Shown here: positions 34,131 to 46,632 of the stretch, one piece after another
Layout: each line of letters opens with the position of its first letter
Numbering within the stretch: the first letter of the stretch is position 1
Assembly: GCA_030762935.1 (NCBI GenBank)
Contig: CM060898.1
Span: 100,881,281 to 100,945,280 of the forward strand
Length of the DNA stretch: 64,000 nt
From: Hymenopus coronatus
Lineage: Eukaryota > Arthropoda > Insecta > Mantodea > Hymenopodidae
Direction: 5' to 3'
Program-made: the position numbers and the translations under genes
The notes under the pieces: generated by a model
Databases searched by the model: none
What the model was told of the DNA's origin: nothing
Seen by the model: the letters and a program-made list of their open reading frames with translations, nothing else

Positions 34131-34788
34131 TTTCAACCTCCGATAGGCTATAAATAAAAGACAAGTTCATAGAAAACAACTATTTTATTACTAAAAGTTC
34201 TGTACACCTATGTTTATTTTTCAACATAATCACCAAAAAGATTGAGACATTTATCGTACCTTGCACAAGCTTTGCAATACCCGCTTCAAAAATGTTGCCG
34301 CCAATGATTTCAAATGAGCATTGACGTTGTTTTGAAGATCTTTGTTGATTTGAAAGTGCTGCCATCCTAGCCACGTCTTCAGTTCACGGAAAAGGTGAAA
34401 GTCGCTGGGTGCTAGGTCAGGACTGTACGGCGATGCTCGGAAATGTCCCACTGAAGTTGTTCAAGGAGCCTATGGGTTGTGCCAGCAGTTGTCATGGATC
34501 AACACAATTCCTGAAGTCTGCATTCCTCTTCGTTTGCTTTGAATGGCTCTCGCAAACGTAAAGTTTCACAATAAACAGTTGCGTTGATAGTGGTTCCGGG
34601 CTGCATCATTGGTGGCAACATTTTTTGAAGCGGGTATTGTAAAGCTTGTGCACAGGTATGTTAAATGTCTCAATCAATCTTTTCGGGGATTATGTTGAAA
34701 AGTAACCATACGTGTACAAAGCTTTTAGTAATAAAATAATTGTTTTCTATGAACTTGTCTTTTATTTATAGCCTATCGGAGGTTGAAA
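34131..34788 (-). mobile_element. Fold-back mariner derivative
   Basis: The element is bounded by long inverted arms: 34131-34308 and 34605-34788 (about 180 bp, few mismatches), each starting TTTCAACCTCCGATAGGC from the outside. The arms include not only the terminal repeat but also the last 30 or so codons of the transposase gene, so the right end is an inverted copy of the left (3') end. The middle (34309-34604) holds an internal transposase segment. Flanking TA duplication is not evident. Confidence 0.8.
34212..34610 (-). pseudogene. mariner transposase, C-terminal part
   Basis: Minus-strand reading: MQPGTTINATVYCETL, RLREAIQSKRRGM, VLIHDN (second catalytic aspartate retained), then in a shifted frame YSPDLAPSDFHLF (third region retained), ELKTWLG..HFQ and a C-terminal helix. 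The N-terminal DNA-binding half and the first catalytic aspartate are absent, replaced by the inverted arm. Confidence 0.8.
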
Positions 34789-34892
34789 AAAAAAACGGCC
34801 GTCGTAAATAAATATCAGAATGTTACTTGTATAGGTAATACTTGTTTTGATAATTGGTACATTAGGGGGAGTCAAAATGAGATTCTCATAAA

Positions 34893-35957
34893 TACTTCTC
34901 TACACACTATGTACATAGTGTATAGAGAAGATATTATATTCCACCCAAAATTCGATACTGAGATTTCACCAGAAATACATGTTTTGGATCCCCCTGAATT
35001 CAAAAAAATCATTTTTGGAAAAAGCTCCGTGTGCGCGCGTGTGTGCATGTATATGTGGCTGTGGACAGCATAGCTCAAAAACGAAAAGACCATTAAATAC
35101 CAAACTTGGAATTGGTAGATATCTTCTAAGGATGAGACACGAAGATTTCCAAAAAATGCCCCCACCCAAACTACCCTTTACATGGAACATTTTTCAAAAA
35201 TTTTGATTTGCTCAAAAATGGCTCTAACGATTCTGATTAGAATCTCTTATTTTTAGGATATTTACATGTCAAACAAAATGTATATTTTGAAATTTTTAGG
35301 AAGATCCTCTGAAGACCTCCTTATTCTGGATGATTTTCATTGAATTTTGTATAATCGGTAAACCGTAAGAGATAGACAAAACTTGCTATACAAAACATGT
35401 AGATCAGGATAAACACAGTTTATGTCATATACATTTTTTTCGTGGAGTTGATCGTTTTTGAGACACTCCATATTATTGGTTTGAGCTTTAAAAAACTTGT
35501 ACTTTTCTCATATAGGAATTTGTCAACTCCGGTCCATAGAAACAAAGGAATTTCAGTCACATAGCAACCAGCTGTTGAGTAATACTTTAGCCTATGCTAC
35601 TCCCTTATTTTGCTTCTACTTGCAAGGAGGCAAGTAATAAGACTATTTCTGCTAATTTCTGAATTAGCATGAAGTAAATAGAAGCATAAGTTTTTTAACA
35701 ATAATTTGTAATCCTGGCTATTAAAGATAAACGAATTTCAAAATCAACAGCACAGCGACAAGTTTTAAAATATTTTATCATCGCTTTAGCCTAGTGTATT
35801 ACCTAATTTATTTTCTATATAAAAGTAATAAGGGTCTAAGTAATAAGACCATTTTTGGTGATATTTATTACGATTAGCATGAAGTAGAATTATCTTTTGT
35901 TAGCACAATTTGTTTTCTGAACAGGTGAAGTCAAATGAATGGAACACATCAGATTTT
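34893..35957 (+). mobile_element. HINE-like repeats, one near-complete unit and a 3' piece
   Basis: Unit 1 (34893-35707) starts ACTTCTCTACACACTATG, has a degenerate TG tract near 35030 and stops before the hairpin. Unit 2 (35708-35957) is the hairpin-side quarter, ending GTCAAATGAATGGAACACAT. Confidence 0.75.
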
Positions 35958-36017
35958 TCTCAATACTGGCTCTAAAGATTTTGATTAAAATACCCTATAT
36001 TAAAGATATTTAAATGA

Positions 36018-36469
36018 AAACCAGCGGACCTGACAGACGTTGTGCAGTTCAAAAGTTTTAAATCCTAAGATTACAGAATTTTTAAGATAGATTGAAATTA
36101 TTTGGTCCATTTTGATGAAAATTTATGTTTTAAAAACCATTAAAATACCGAGGAGTGTGCGAAAAAGTAACAAACTTAAAGGAAATTGCCTTGAATCCGA
36201 TCGCAGCACCAATTACCGGGTCTAACTGAAATTAAAAAGGTATCTTCAAATGTTTCGATATCGTGATCGCAGCGCTGCCTGCCGGATCCAATGTAAACAT
36301 CCAAAAATTAACAACAAAGAAAAATAAATTAATTTTATAAAACATTATCTATAGGATCGAATTGTAAATTTAAACCATCCCCGAATCCACTTGAACACAC
36401 ACAAAAGTTTTCATCAAAATTGGTCCAACCATTTAGAAGCAGTTCAGTGGAATACACAGGAATAGAAGA
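36018..36469. mobile_element. Unclassified inserted element
   Basis: It interrupts a HINE-like body cleanly. It contains AAACCAGCGGACCTGACAGA at one side and a block reading CATCAAAATTGGTCCAACC at the other, a style common in arthropod transposon and LINE tails. No open frame, terminal repeat or duplication is certain. Confidence 0.4.
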
Positions 36470-36845
36470 TAACATGTTTATCTGGGAATAACCTCTGAAG
36501 AACTCTTCATTCTGGATGTCTTTTATGTAGCTGGTAAACCGTAAGAGATGTACAAACTCATTACTGCACAAAATTGTAGATCTCATTAAGGCACACAATT
36601 TATATTAGATACATATTTGTAGAGTTAACCTATTGCGAGCTATTCTTTCTATTTTTTTCGATTTTAAAATTGGTACTTAAACCTTTCTCAAACGTGAGAC
36701 CCTTATTCGTTTAATCTCTCTTTTGTTTCACTCCTGGCTATGAAAAGAGAACCGAACTTGAATTGTTTCATATAGCGAACTAAGTTTTAAAATATTTCAT
36801 TATTGCTTTATCCTGGTAGTTAGTTAATTTCCTATATATCCTAAG

Positions 36846-37095
36846 TGTGCGTAAGGCATCGTTATCATGTTTCCGTGATCGGATTTGAGTTTTTAGTTCG
36901 TGAGTTCGTCGCTATGCCGAGGGATCAGCACTGTAGGACACCAGTGAAGGAAATCACCACTTGCAGACGGGAAGTTTTTCCCAGGAAACTTCTTCTTTCA
37001 AGGTAGCAATTATATTGCATGCAAAAAAAAAAAAAAAAAAAAATTACGCGTGATCGTCGACTTTTCTTCCCTTCCGAAGGATTAGGCAATCAGGA
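36846..37095 (-). mobile_element. Mosaic SINE, second copy
   Basis: It shares AAGGCATCGTTATCATGTTT..TTTTTAGTT and following blocks with 28566-28790, has an A-run of about 20 (37025-37043), and ends with a family C remnant (TTTTCTTCCCTTCCGAAGG). It is inserted in a HINE-like unit. Confidence 0.5.
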
Positions 37096-37245
37096 TATTT
37101 CGTCCTACTTAGGACACAAGTAATAAGATAATTTCTGCTAATGTTTGTCTCGATTAGCATGAAGTATATAAAAGAATAAGTTTTCGTCAGAATAGTTGTT
37201 TTGCAGAACAGTCAGAGAAGGACATGTGAATAGAACACATGTTTT

Positions 37246-37490
37246 TTCTTTTGATTATCCAGAAAACAAAATTTCAAAGCTGTTACATCATAACAATCCG
37301 CTCTTAAAATATTTAAATGTCTCTAAATATCATTTCCTTGTATCTACAAGAGAATGTGTAATAAGACGTCGTCTGGAAATGTTTATCTCGATTAACATAA
37401 AGTAGATAGAAGGATAAGCATTTGTAAGAAGAGTATATAGAAGAGTAAGTAGAGAACGTCACGTGAGTGTAAATACATAAGATTTTACTT
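37246..37490 (+). mobile_element. HINE-like repeat, hairpin-side fragment
   Basis: It matches the final quarter (TCTCGATTAACATAAAGTAG, GAGAACGTCACGTGAGTG, AAGATTTTACTT). It directly follows another unit of the same orientation. Confidence 0.65.
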
Positions 37491-38073
37491 AAAATCAGCA
37501 CCTACAATTGCATGTATTGCTGTTACCAACAAAGTGTGCTGAATGAGAGCGTGGGGCCTAAGCACACGCATATAGCAGTGTAATATGTAGATTTAATTGT
37601 TTACACGTTCATGGCCATATGCAAATTGCATCTGAGAACAGCATGTAAAGCTGCTTCTAGTTTATGCTTTTCTCATGGAAATTAGCTGAAACAGACGTGC
37701 CCTGGGTAACCAGCAGCATTGTGTTCCATACACAAGAATAGCTATTCCAACTGGGGCCTTAAAAACAAAATATAGATCACTCTGACTTTTAATAAAAAAA
37801 ATCTGATGTGTTCCATTCACATGACTTTCTCTATATCTCTGCAACAAATTATTCTTAAAAAGCTTATACTTCTATTTACTTCATGCTAAAGAAAAAAATA
37901 GCAAAAATAGTCTCATTACTTGCTTCCTTGTAAGCAGAAGCCAAATAAGGGAGTACCATAGGTTAAAGTGATAGTCAAAAGCTGGTTGCCATATCACTGA
38001 AGTTCCTTTGTCTGTATGGAAGCAGTTGACAAATTCCTGTATGAGAAAAGTATAAGTTTTTCATAGCAGAAAC

Positions 38074-38108
<35 letters not shown>

Positions 38109-39382
38109 AACGTCTCAAAAACCGATGAACTCCACGAAAAAATGTATATAACATAAATTGTGTGTTTTAACGTGCTCTACATTTTCTGTGCAGTAAGTTT
38201 TTGCCCATCTCTTAAGGTTTAGCAGTTATTCAAAATTCCGTAAAATTCATCCAGAGTGAACTACTCTTCAGAGGCTATTCCTAGAAAATTCAAGATATAC
38301 ATTTTATTTGTCAGGTAAATATGTTTAATATACGAAATTTTAATCCAAATCGTTAGAGCCATTTTTGAGAAAATCAACATTTTCGAAAAAAGTTCCATGT
38401 AAAGGGTAGTTGGGAGTGGGGGATTTTTTCTCAATCTTCGTGTCCCATCCCTGGAAGATACTAAACTTAAATACCAAGTTTGGTATGTTACCGACTTTTC
38501 GTTTTTGAGTTATCGTGTTCACAAACGCACGGACACACTGACACATACACACACGGACCTTTTTGTGAAAATGCTTTTTTTGGATACAGGGGACTCTTCA
38601 ACATATATTTCCGGTGAAATCTCGGTATGAATTTTTGGGTGGAATACAATACTTCTCTATTCCTATGTACATTGTACATACGGGGCTAGAGAAAGTAAAA
38701 ATTCTGTGTTACACTCACATGACTTTCTCTAGCTGCTCTACAAACTTCTTACAAAAGATTATCCTTCTTTCTACACTAAGCTAATCGAGATAAACATTAG
38801 CAGAATGTTCTTTTTACTTAGTTCCTTATAAGAAGAAGGAAACTAAACAAATACGCTACGCTAAAGTGATAGTCAAATGTTTTAAAAGCTGTCATGCGAT
38901 TTTCATAGCAAATCGCTTCTTTGCTTGACGAAGAATAAAGCAACAGAAAGACGGACACTTCCTGTCTGAGAAAAGTATAAGTACTTTACAAATTATTGAA
39001 ATAAATAACAAGAAATATCTCGGAAACGATTAACTCCGCAACAAAAACGTAGACATAAATCGTTTGTTTTGACGAGATCTACATTTTTTGTGCAGGAAGT
39101 TTTTGTCTATCTCTTTCGGTTTAGTAGTTAAGCAAAATTCGGCAAAAGTCATCCAGAATAAAGAGGTCTTCAGAGATATACATACATTTTAATTGGAATG
39201 TAAATATCTTTAATATACGAGATTTTAATGAAAGTCGTTAGAACCATTTTTGAAAAAATCAATATTTTTGAAAATGTTTCAATGTAAACGGTAGTTTGTG
39301 ATGAGCGGGTGATGATACTAAATTTAAAAACCCAGTTTGATATTCAAGGGTCTTCTCATTTTTGAGCTATGCTGTTCACAGT

Positions 39383-39394
39383 CACACACACACA

Positions 39395-39430
<36 letters not shown>
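39383..39430. repeat. (CA)n(CT)n compound microsatellite
   Basis: About 7 CA units followed by about 16 CT units at the usual microsatellite position of a HINE-like unit; this is the only copy in which the tract has switched to CT. Confidence 0.9.
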
Positions 39431-39434
<4 letters not shown>

Positions 39435-39590
39435 ACACACATAAACTCGGACCTTTTTCTAAAAATGTTTATTTCAGACTCAGGTGACCCCAAATCATAT
39501 TTCCGGTGAAATCTCGACATCGAATTTTTTGGTGGAATACAATAATTTCTCTATACAATATGTACATTATACATGCGGGATAGAGAAAGT

Positions 39591-39621
39591 AATAATGATG
39601 ATAATAATAGTAATAATAATA
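39591..39621. repeat. (AAT)n-type repeat at a unit junction
   Basis: Imperfect AAT/GAT trinucleotides sit exactly between the AGAGAAAGT end of one HINE-like unit and the ATCTGATGTG start of the next. Confidence 0.8.
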
Positions 39622-40436
39622 AATCTGATGTGTTCCATTCCAATTACTTTCTCTACGTGCTCTGCAAACAAACTATTCTTATAAAAGATAATTCTTCTAT
39701 CTACTTTACCTTAATCGAAATAAACATTCGGCTAAATCGTGGTATTAATTAGTTCCTTATAAGTAGAAAGGAAATACGGAAATACTCGAGGCTAAAGCGC
39801 TAATCAAATCCTTTTAAAGCCGATCGTTATCGTTACAATTAAAATTCCCTTCTGTTTTCAGGATGAAAAGCAGGTGAATAACAACTTCCTGTTTGAGAAA
39901 AATCTAAGTTTAGGACATTTTAATACCAATAATGAGAATATCTCGGAAATTGTTATCTGTACACAAAAATTATATGGCATAAATTGGATGTTTTAATAGT
40001 CTCTACTTTTTTGTATAGTATTTATCTCTTTCACTTTACCAGATATGTCAAGGTCATTCAGAATGAGGAGGATTTCACAGACTGTTCCCAAAAAATTCAA
40101 AATATACATTTTTGGTCATGTTAGTATATTTAATATGTGTTATTTCATTATAATCGTTACAACAATTTTTCAGAAAATAAACAATTTCAAAAAATCTTCC
40201 ACGAAAATCATTGTGTCGCATCCTTGGAAGGTTTAAATACCAAGTTTGACATTCAACGGACTTTTTATTTTTGAGTTATAATGTCCACAATCGCGCAAGC
40301 GCTAACACACACACATGGACATTTTTGTAATCTCTAATGTTTCTCAAAACATTTATTTCCGGTGAAATCTGGATTTGAATATTTGTGGAATTTTACCTTT
40401 CTCTGCATATATACGTATTATTTGCTAGAAAAAGTA

Positions 40437-40570
40437 GTAGTGGTGGTGGTAAGTAAGGAAGTAAGGGAGTAAGGGAAGGAGGGAGGGAGGGAGTAAGTGA
40501 GGAAGTGAGTAAGTAAGTACGTAAGTAAGTGAGGAAGGGAGTGAGTGAGTGAGTAAGTAAGTAAGTAAGC
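40437..40570. repeat. Purine-rich GTAA/GGGA repeat
   Basis: About 135 bp of GGTGGT, GTAAG, GGGAGGGAGG and GTGAGTGA motifs with almost no C on the plus strand. It starts at the palindrome end of the HINE-like array. The frame translated from its other strand is low complexity and not a gene. Confidence 0.85.
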
Positions 40571-40670
40571 GAGCCAAGCATTGATGTATGGAATACTATT
40601 TAAACTTTTATTCCATTACATGCGCGGAAGTCAAATAATAATATTTGAAACTAAATCACTAATTCTTTTT

Positions 40671-40910
40671 ACTTTCTATACCTTATACTTTCAGTAAGTA
40701 GAGGAAAAATTCTATTTCACCCAAAATTGAATGTCGATATTTCGTCGGAAATATATGTTTTGAGGCGTAACTTGAATAACATAAATGCAAATTAAATTAA
40801 TATCAATACCAAACTTGGTATTTAAACTCAGAATGTTCCAAATTTGGGACTGGAATAGACGACCCTTAACAGGGAACATTTATTGATGTTTTTCATTTTC
40901 TCAAAATGAA
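40671..40910 (+). mobile_element. HINE-like repeat, short diverged copy
   Basis: It starts ACTTTCTATACCTTATAC, keeps AAATATATGTTTTGAGG and ATACCAAACTTGGTATTTAA, and lacks the TG tract and the distal half. Confidence 0.6.
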
Positions 40911-41149
40911 TAACAATTGTGATTATATTACCATATCTATAAAATAGGAATGGAAATCGGAATAGGTCACGGATAGAGGGGACGCTACACCGATCGTTTA
41001 TTGGTTACAGTATCTATGCCGCACAAGGAGGTGCTCCGGGTGGTAGGGGTGAGATGAGAGGATACACCGAGCGGCCGGAACCAGGAGTGGAACAACAAGA
41101 CAGGGTCCCTACTGTTTCCAATTTGAAGTACTTTAACGGCAGGACGTGC
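40911..41149. other. GC-richer unassigned segment
   Basis: Contains short palindromic and G-rich pieces and no clear gene; it may belong to the SINE-like unit that follows. Confidence 0.3.
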
Positions 41150-41500
41150 AGACCGAGGACACCATCCCACAACAAGGGCGGTCCTCATCCCAGCAACCAA
41201 TCGAAGTTGGGGGATGGAAAATAACAATGATCATCCATTATCCCTGCCACGGCGCACCGAACACCATCGCCAACACTTCCAAAACACAAAAAGAAACCGT
41301 CGGGATAAAGAATGAATTAAATGACAATGACATAAAGGGACAGGAAATTCGGGGGATGAAAGAAACCCACACAGCATTCACCTGGAGATCCGGAGAAACC
41401 CCATAAAACCCATGGCTCAGATAGACCGGCCACAAGGATCGAACTTGATCGCCCGAATGCGGCCACAGAAGAAATCACCTAAGGAATCCCGCTTGGTACA
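41150..41500 (-). mobile_element. tRNA-derived SINE, family I (tentative)
   Basis: On the minus strand a head near 41500 and AAGTTCGATCC (B box) are followed by GGGTTTTATGGGGTTTCTCC, the style of the other SINE bodies. No second copy is seen in the window. Confidence 0.45.
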
Positions 41501-42510
41501 TCTTCTATATATTTACATGACAAAAAGTATATCTTAAAGTTTCTGGGAATGGCATATAAAGTCGTTCTCGTTATAAATGACTTTTATTCTAGCCTATAGA
41601 CTTCATGTATACATTTCATTTATCCTAGGAAACAACAAATGTGAGTCGTTATTCCATCGTAAGCTATTTAAACTCCTTTGGCAGCTCCCCATTCTTTAAA
41701 TAATGAAAATTCCTTGTCATATAAGTCTTTCAACAAATTAAGTACAGTTTTTTTCAGCACAATCTAAAACTTCGTCGGGAATATCTATTGATTTATTTGT
41801 TGCAGAATTGAAACTGTTCATTCCGGCTGGTTACGCAGCAACAAATAAACAAAGCACTACCTACGTCACGACTAAAATTCAATTCCTCGTAATGATGACT
41901 CTAATAATTGAAATATTCTTGTAGTTTTTAATATTAATGTCAATATTAGGATGGAATAAAATGTTGCATATACATGTGGCTTATTACACTATTATTTGCT
42001 CATAAGAAATTAGAACACTTATGCTTACGCGCTCGTGATCTAAACATCTCACCTACAAATAATAGTCTATTTAAATAACTTATAATATAAATAACTATTG
42101 CAAAATTGGTAGGTACAGGTAAAATCTTTCTGCTCAAATTAAATACTTTAAAGCACAAACTTTATACAATATAGAACTTTTGTATCGTTAAAAATTCCTA
42201 GGTATTATTTGTTATTAGTTTGCATTTTCAAATACTTATACTTTTTTCAAGAAAAAATTTCTATTTCTTTTGTTCTTGTGGTTATACAAAGAGAGCCGAA
42301 TTTCAAAGTCATTACATAGTGATTCAATGTTAAAAGATTTAGCTAACGCTAATGTATTCTACTAATTCCATTGTACCTGCCAGGGAATAAACAAACAATT
42401 TCTAAAACTGTTTATCTGGATCAACATGAAAAAGCTTTTTGAAAATGGTTTGTTGAAGAATTTTAGGAGAAAGTCATACAAAATTAATACATCCGAAGTT
42501 TTCTTTCCGC
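41501..42510 (+). mobile_element. HINE-like fragments in unassigned DNA
   Basis: Two diverged body pieces: about 41501-41650 (ACATGACAAAAAGTATATCT, TTTCTGGGAATGGC) and about 42205-42510 (TTTGTTATTAGTTTGC, hairpin-side blocks). The DNA between them (41650-42200) is unassigned. Confidence 0.45.
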
Positions 42511-42865
42511 ATTACAGTTTGTAAGAAATACGCAGTTTGTTTGACTTGAACATATTCACTTAATTACTTAAGTAAGTATTTATAAATAAAGGGTAGATTG
42601 ATCAGGCTAGGTTAACCGTGTGAGGTGGCGTCAAAGGCGAGCCAGGGGGGTGGGGCGTGTGGAGATAGAACCCTCCCATGCCAAAAACATTTTGAGAAGT
42701 AATAGAAAAATCCACCTTAACTGCGGTCAATGCAGCTAATCTGCGAACATAATATCGATGTTGTTGAACACCTAAAATTAGAATTAATTCACATTTATAA
42801 TAATTTTATACAAATTGTTTAAAAATGGATCGGTATACATAAAAGGCTCCTAAAATTTTTCGGGA
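42511..42865. other. Unassigned AT-rich stretch
   Basis: No gene or recognisable repeat apart from short simple sequence. Confidence 0.4.
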
Positions 42866-43205
42866 TACGCTAGTAGGTGGCACGACTCCATTCGGGAAAC
42901 CCCGGGTTCATTCTCCGGCAAATATTCACTTTGACCCATGGGTTTTTCTGGTTTTTCCGTTGTCGACAGACGAATGCTGGGGTGTTTTCTCATTTAGCAC
43001 AATCTAACTTACATCATATCCCCATTAATGGTTTCGTTCTCATCTAATAGGGGAGCTTCCTGATTCATGGTGTATGGCGCTGCGGGCAGATGACGCGAAT
43101 GGAAAGAAATACACCCGCAGACAGTAGTGTTACCAACTTGAAAAGTCACATGATCTCCCTCTCTGGCGGCTTCAGCACTGGGACGCATATCAGGCTTGGA
43201 AATTT
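42866..43205 (+). mobile_element. SINE family E-like copy
   Basis: AGTAGGTGGCACGACTCCAT and the B-box-like CCGGGTTCATTCTCC head a body that includes GTGTTTTCTCATTTAGCAC. It parallels the copy at 27733-28130 loosely, including a block near the end with CTCCCTCTCTGGCGGC. Diverged. Confidence 0.45.
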
Positions 43206-43212
43206 ATTCTCA

Positions 43213-45756
43213 TACTTTCTCCACCACAATGTATATAGTAGCTAGAGAAGCTATTGGATTCCACCCAAGAAATATACGTTTTGAGGCCGCTGAGTTAAGA
43301 AAAGCATTTCTAGAAAATGGTCCATGTGTGTGTCTGTGTGTAAGTCTTTGGACAGCATAGCTCAAAAACGAAATTACCATTAAATGCCAAACTTGGTTTG
43401 TTAATAACTGCCAAGGATGCTACACGAAAATTTTGAGGAAAATCCCCCCACACCAAACTACCATATGGGAAACATTTCGAAAATTTTGATTTTCTCAAAA
43501 ATAATTCTAACGATTTTAATTAAATCTTTACATGAAAAATTAAATGTACATCCCGAATTTTATGGAAATAGCCTCTGAATACCTCTTTATTCTGCATGAC
43601 TAGTAAACCGTAACTTGGACTGCATAATGAACGTGGATTTCGATAAAACACACAATTTATGTCACATACACTTTTTTCGTGGAGCTGACTTTTTTGAGAT
43701 ATTCCTTGATAAAGGTTTCAGTTTTATAATGCTTCTCATTGGTCAACTCCTGGTAATGCAAAGAAACGGATTTCATCTATATGGCAACCGGCTTTTAAAA
43801 TATCCTTTTAGGCTAATGCATTCACTCATTTCCCTTCTCCTTACAAGAAAGCAAGTAATAAGACCATTTCTGCTAATGTTTATTTCGGTTACCATGATGC
43901 AGATAGAAGAATAGGCTTTTAACAATAGTTTGTTTCCGAGACGTAGAGAAAATCATGTGAAAGGAACACATGTTTTTACATTCTCCATACGTACTATGTA
44001 CATAGTGTTTAGAGAAGGTATTATATTGCACCCAAAAATTCCATACCGAAATTTCACCGAAAATATATTTTTTGGAATCCCCGGAATAAAAAAAAATATG
44101 TATTTTTAGAAAAAATTCCGCGTGTGTGTCTGCTTGTCAGCATGTGTTTGTGTGAGAGCGCGCGCGTGCGCGTGCAGCATTGCTCAAAAACGAAAACTCT
44201 GTTAAATACCAAACTTTTAAGTTCAGCATCTTCCAAGGATGCGACATGAAGATATTTAACAAAATCCCTCCACACCCAATTGACGTTTTACATGGACAAT
44301 TTTTCGATACTTTTATTTTCTAAAAAATGGCTCTAACGATTTTGATTAAAGTATCGTATATTAAAGATATTTATATGAGAAATAAAATGTATATATTTAA
44401 TTTCTGGGTATAAACTCTGAAGATATATTAATCCTGGATGAATTTTGCGGAATTTTTCACAATTGGTAAACCGTAAGAGGTACACAATAAAGTATTACAC
44501 AAAAAATGGAGAGCTCGTTAAAACACACAATTTATGTTTACATACGTTTTTACTTTCTTTATACATACTATGTACATAGTATAGAGAAGTTATTGCACTC
44601 CACCAAAAAGTTCGATACCGTGATTTCACCGGAAATATATGTTTTAGGATCCCCTTTAATTAAAAAAAGCATTTTCCGAAAAAGGTCCGTGTGTGGTGTG
44701 TCCGTGTGTCTGTGAACACGATAACTCAAAAACCAAACGTCGGTAAAATTCCAAACTTGGTATTTAAGTTTACCATCTTCCAGGGATTAGACACGAAGAT
44801 TTTGAGAAAAATCCTCCCACCCCCAACTACCCTTTACATGGAACTTTTTCGAAAATGTATTTTTTCAAAAAAGGCTCTAATGATTTTGATTAAAATATCG
44901 TATATAAAAGCTATTTACCTGGCAAATAAAATGTATATTTTGAATTTTCTGGGAATAGTCTCTGAAGAATACTTTATTCTGGATGAATTTTACGGAATTT
45001 TGAATAAATGCTAAACCGTAAGAGATGGACAAAACCTTACTGCACGAAAAATGTAGAGCACGTTAAAACACACAATTTATGTTATATACATTTATTTCGT
45101 GGAGTTCATCGTTTTTGAAACATTCCTTGTTTTTGGCTTCAGGTTTGAAAAACGTATACCTTTCTCATACAGGAATTTGTCAACTCCTATCCATACAAAG
45201 GATTTTCGTGGAGTAGACCAGTTTTGAGATATTCCTTTGTCATTGGTTTCAGTTTTAAAATCCTTTCCTATACATTTCTCCACTTCTGTGTGTACAAATA
45301 AATGAACTTCTACCACATAGCAACCAGTAGTATTATTAAACGTCCACTTTTACTACTTGTGGCACCGCAGACGATGATACTGGTGATACATGGAATGAAG
45401 ATAGCCGGTGGAATGCGATAGCGGGGGAAGCTGGAGAAAACCCGCCCCTGCACCGCTTTGTCCACAAGAAATCTCACATGAGGTCGCTTGGGATTGAACC
45501 CAGGCAACATAGCAACAGCTTTTAAAATATTTGATTATCACTTTCGTTTATGGTACTCTCTTATTTCCCTTTTCTTTACAAGGAAGCAAGTAAAAAGACA
45601 ATTTCTGCTAATTTTGACTTTCTCTTGCCCCGTATGTACAATGTACATAGGGATAGAGAAGTATTGCATGCCACCCAAAAATTCGATGTCGAGATTTCAC
45701 CGGAAATACATGTTTTAGGACCCCCTGAATCCAAAAAAAGCATTTCCAGAAAAAGG

Positions 45757-45791
<35 letters not shown>

Positions 45792-46632
45792 TTGTGCCTG
45801 TGAACACGATAACTCAAAAACGAAAAGTAGCTAAAATACCAAACTTAGTATTTAAGTTCAGTATCTTCCAGGGATGCGACACGAAGATTTTGAGAAGAAT
45901 CCCACCACCCCAAACTACCCTTTACATGGAACTTTTTTCGAAAATTTGGATTTTTTTAAAAATGGCTATAACGATTTTGATTAAAATATCGCATATTAAA
46001 GATATTTACCTGACAAATAAAATGTATATCTTGAATTTTCTGGGAATAGCTTTTAAAGACCTGTTTATTCGGGATGAATTTTGCATAATTTGGCATAACT
46101 AATAAACCATAAGAGATAGACAAAAACTTATTATACAGAAAATGTAGGCCTTGTTAAAATACACAATTTACGTCATATACAACTTTTTCGTGGAGCTTAC
46201 CGTTTTCGAGGTATTCATTGTTATTTGTGTCAGTTGTGAAGTACTTATACTTTTCTCAGACGGGAGTGTCCGTTTTTCTTTTGTTCTACTCCTGGCCAAG
46301 AAAAGAAGCGATTTGTAATGACAATCGCATAACGACAGCTTTTAAAACATTTGACTATCGATTTAGCCTAGTGTATTTCCTTATTTTTTTCCTACTAATA
46401 AGGAACTAAGTAATAAGAACATTGTGCTGAATACCTCGATTAACAAGGTGCAGAAAGAAGAATAATTTTATGTAAGAAGTTTGTAGAACGGCTAGAGAAA
46501 GTCATGTGAATGTAACACATCAGATTTTTTAACTGATTAGCGTGGAAGAAATGGAAGAATAAGCTTTTTAACAATAATTTGTTGCAGTGACGTAGAGAAA
46601 GTCATGTGAATCGAACACATCAGATTTTTTTT
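43213..46632 (+). mobile_element. HINE-like head-to-tail array, five or more units
   Basis: Units: 43213-43977 complete; 43979-44550 truncated; 44552-45198 truncated; 45201-45615 body and hairpin side, split by a family B SINE; 45616-46530 complete; 46531-46632 hairpin fragment. Junctions join the hairpin end or an internal break to a T-run and the palindrome end. TG tracts: near 44120-44175 and 45761-45789. All units are '+'. Confidence 0.8.
45325..45506 (-). mobile_element. SINE family B copy
   Basis: A minus-strand copy of the family B body (complement of GGAGAAAACCCGCCCCTGCA) with its B-box region (GGGATTGAACCCAGG, complement) at the right edge; the A-box part is cut off. The 10-bp target duplication ACATAGCAAC lies at 45315-45324 and 45507-45516, inside a HINE-like unit. 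Confidence 0.85.

Larger units (their letters stand above)
35958..37245 (+). mobile_element. HINE-like repeat carrying two insertions
   Basis: Body pieces at 35958-36017, 36470-36843 and 37095-37245 are in the correct order for one '+' unit, whose first part is missing. The gaps hold an unclassified element (36018-36469) and a mosaic SINE (36846-37095). It ends ACATGTGAATAGAACACATG. Confidence 0.65.
37801..40436 (-). mobile_element. HINE-like head-to-tail array, three units
   Basis: Units: 37801-38700, with an A-run of about 33 at 38074-38106 in an A-rich site; 38701-39590, with a CA/CT compound tract at 39383-39430; and 39622-40436. Units 1 and 2 join GAAAGTAAAA to ATTCTGTGTTACACTCACAT. Units 2 and 3 are separated by an AAT-rich repeat. 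All face the same way. Confidence 0.8.

Noticed and set aside
36018..36469. Assignment of the inserted element to a named LINE or Helitron family
   Set aside because: The tail-like phrase about 'CATCAAAATTGGTCC' is widespread in arthropod elements, but no coding motif, terminal repeat or target duplication supports a specific class.
40393..40581. 62-codon minus-strand frame rich in Leu, Thr, Ser and Pro
   Set aside because: It is a translation of the purine-rich simple repeat; composition alone explains it.
43213..46632. Regularly spaced repeats that could suggest a CRISPR array or satellite
   Set aside because: Units are 0.3-0.9 kb, dispersed across the window in both orientations and independently truncated. 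There are no short direct repeats with unique spacers, and the genome is eukaryotic.
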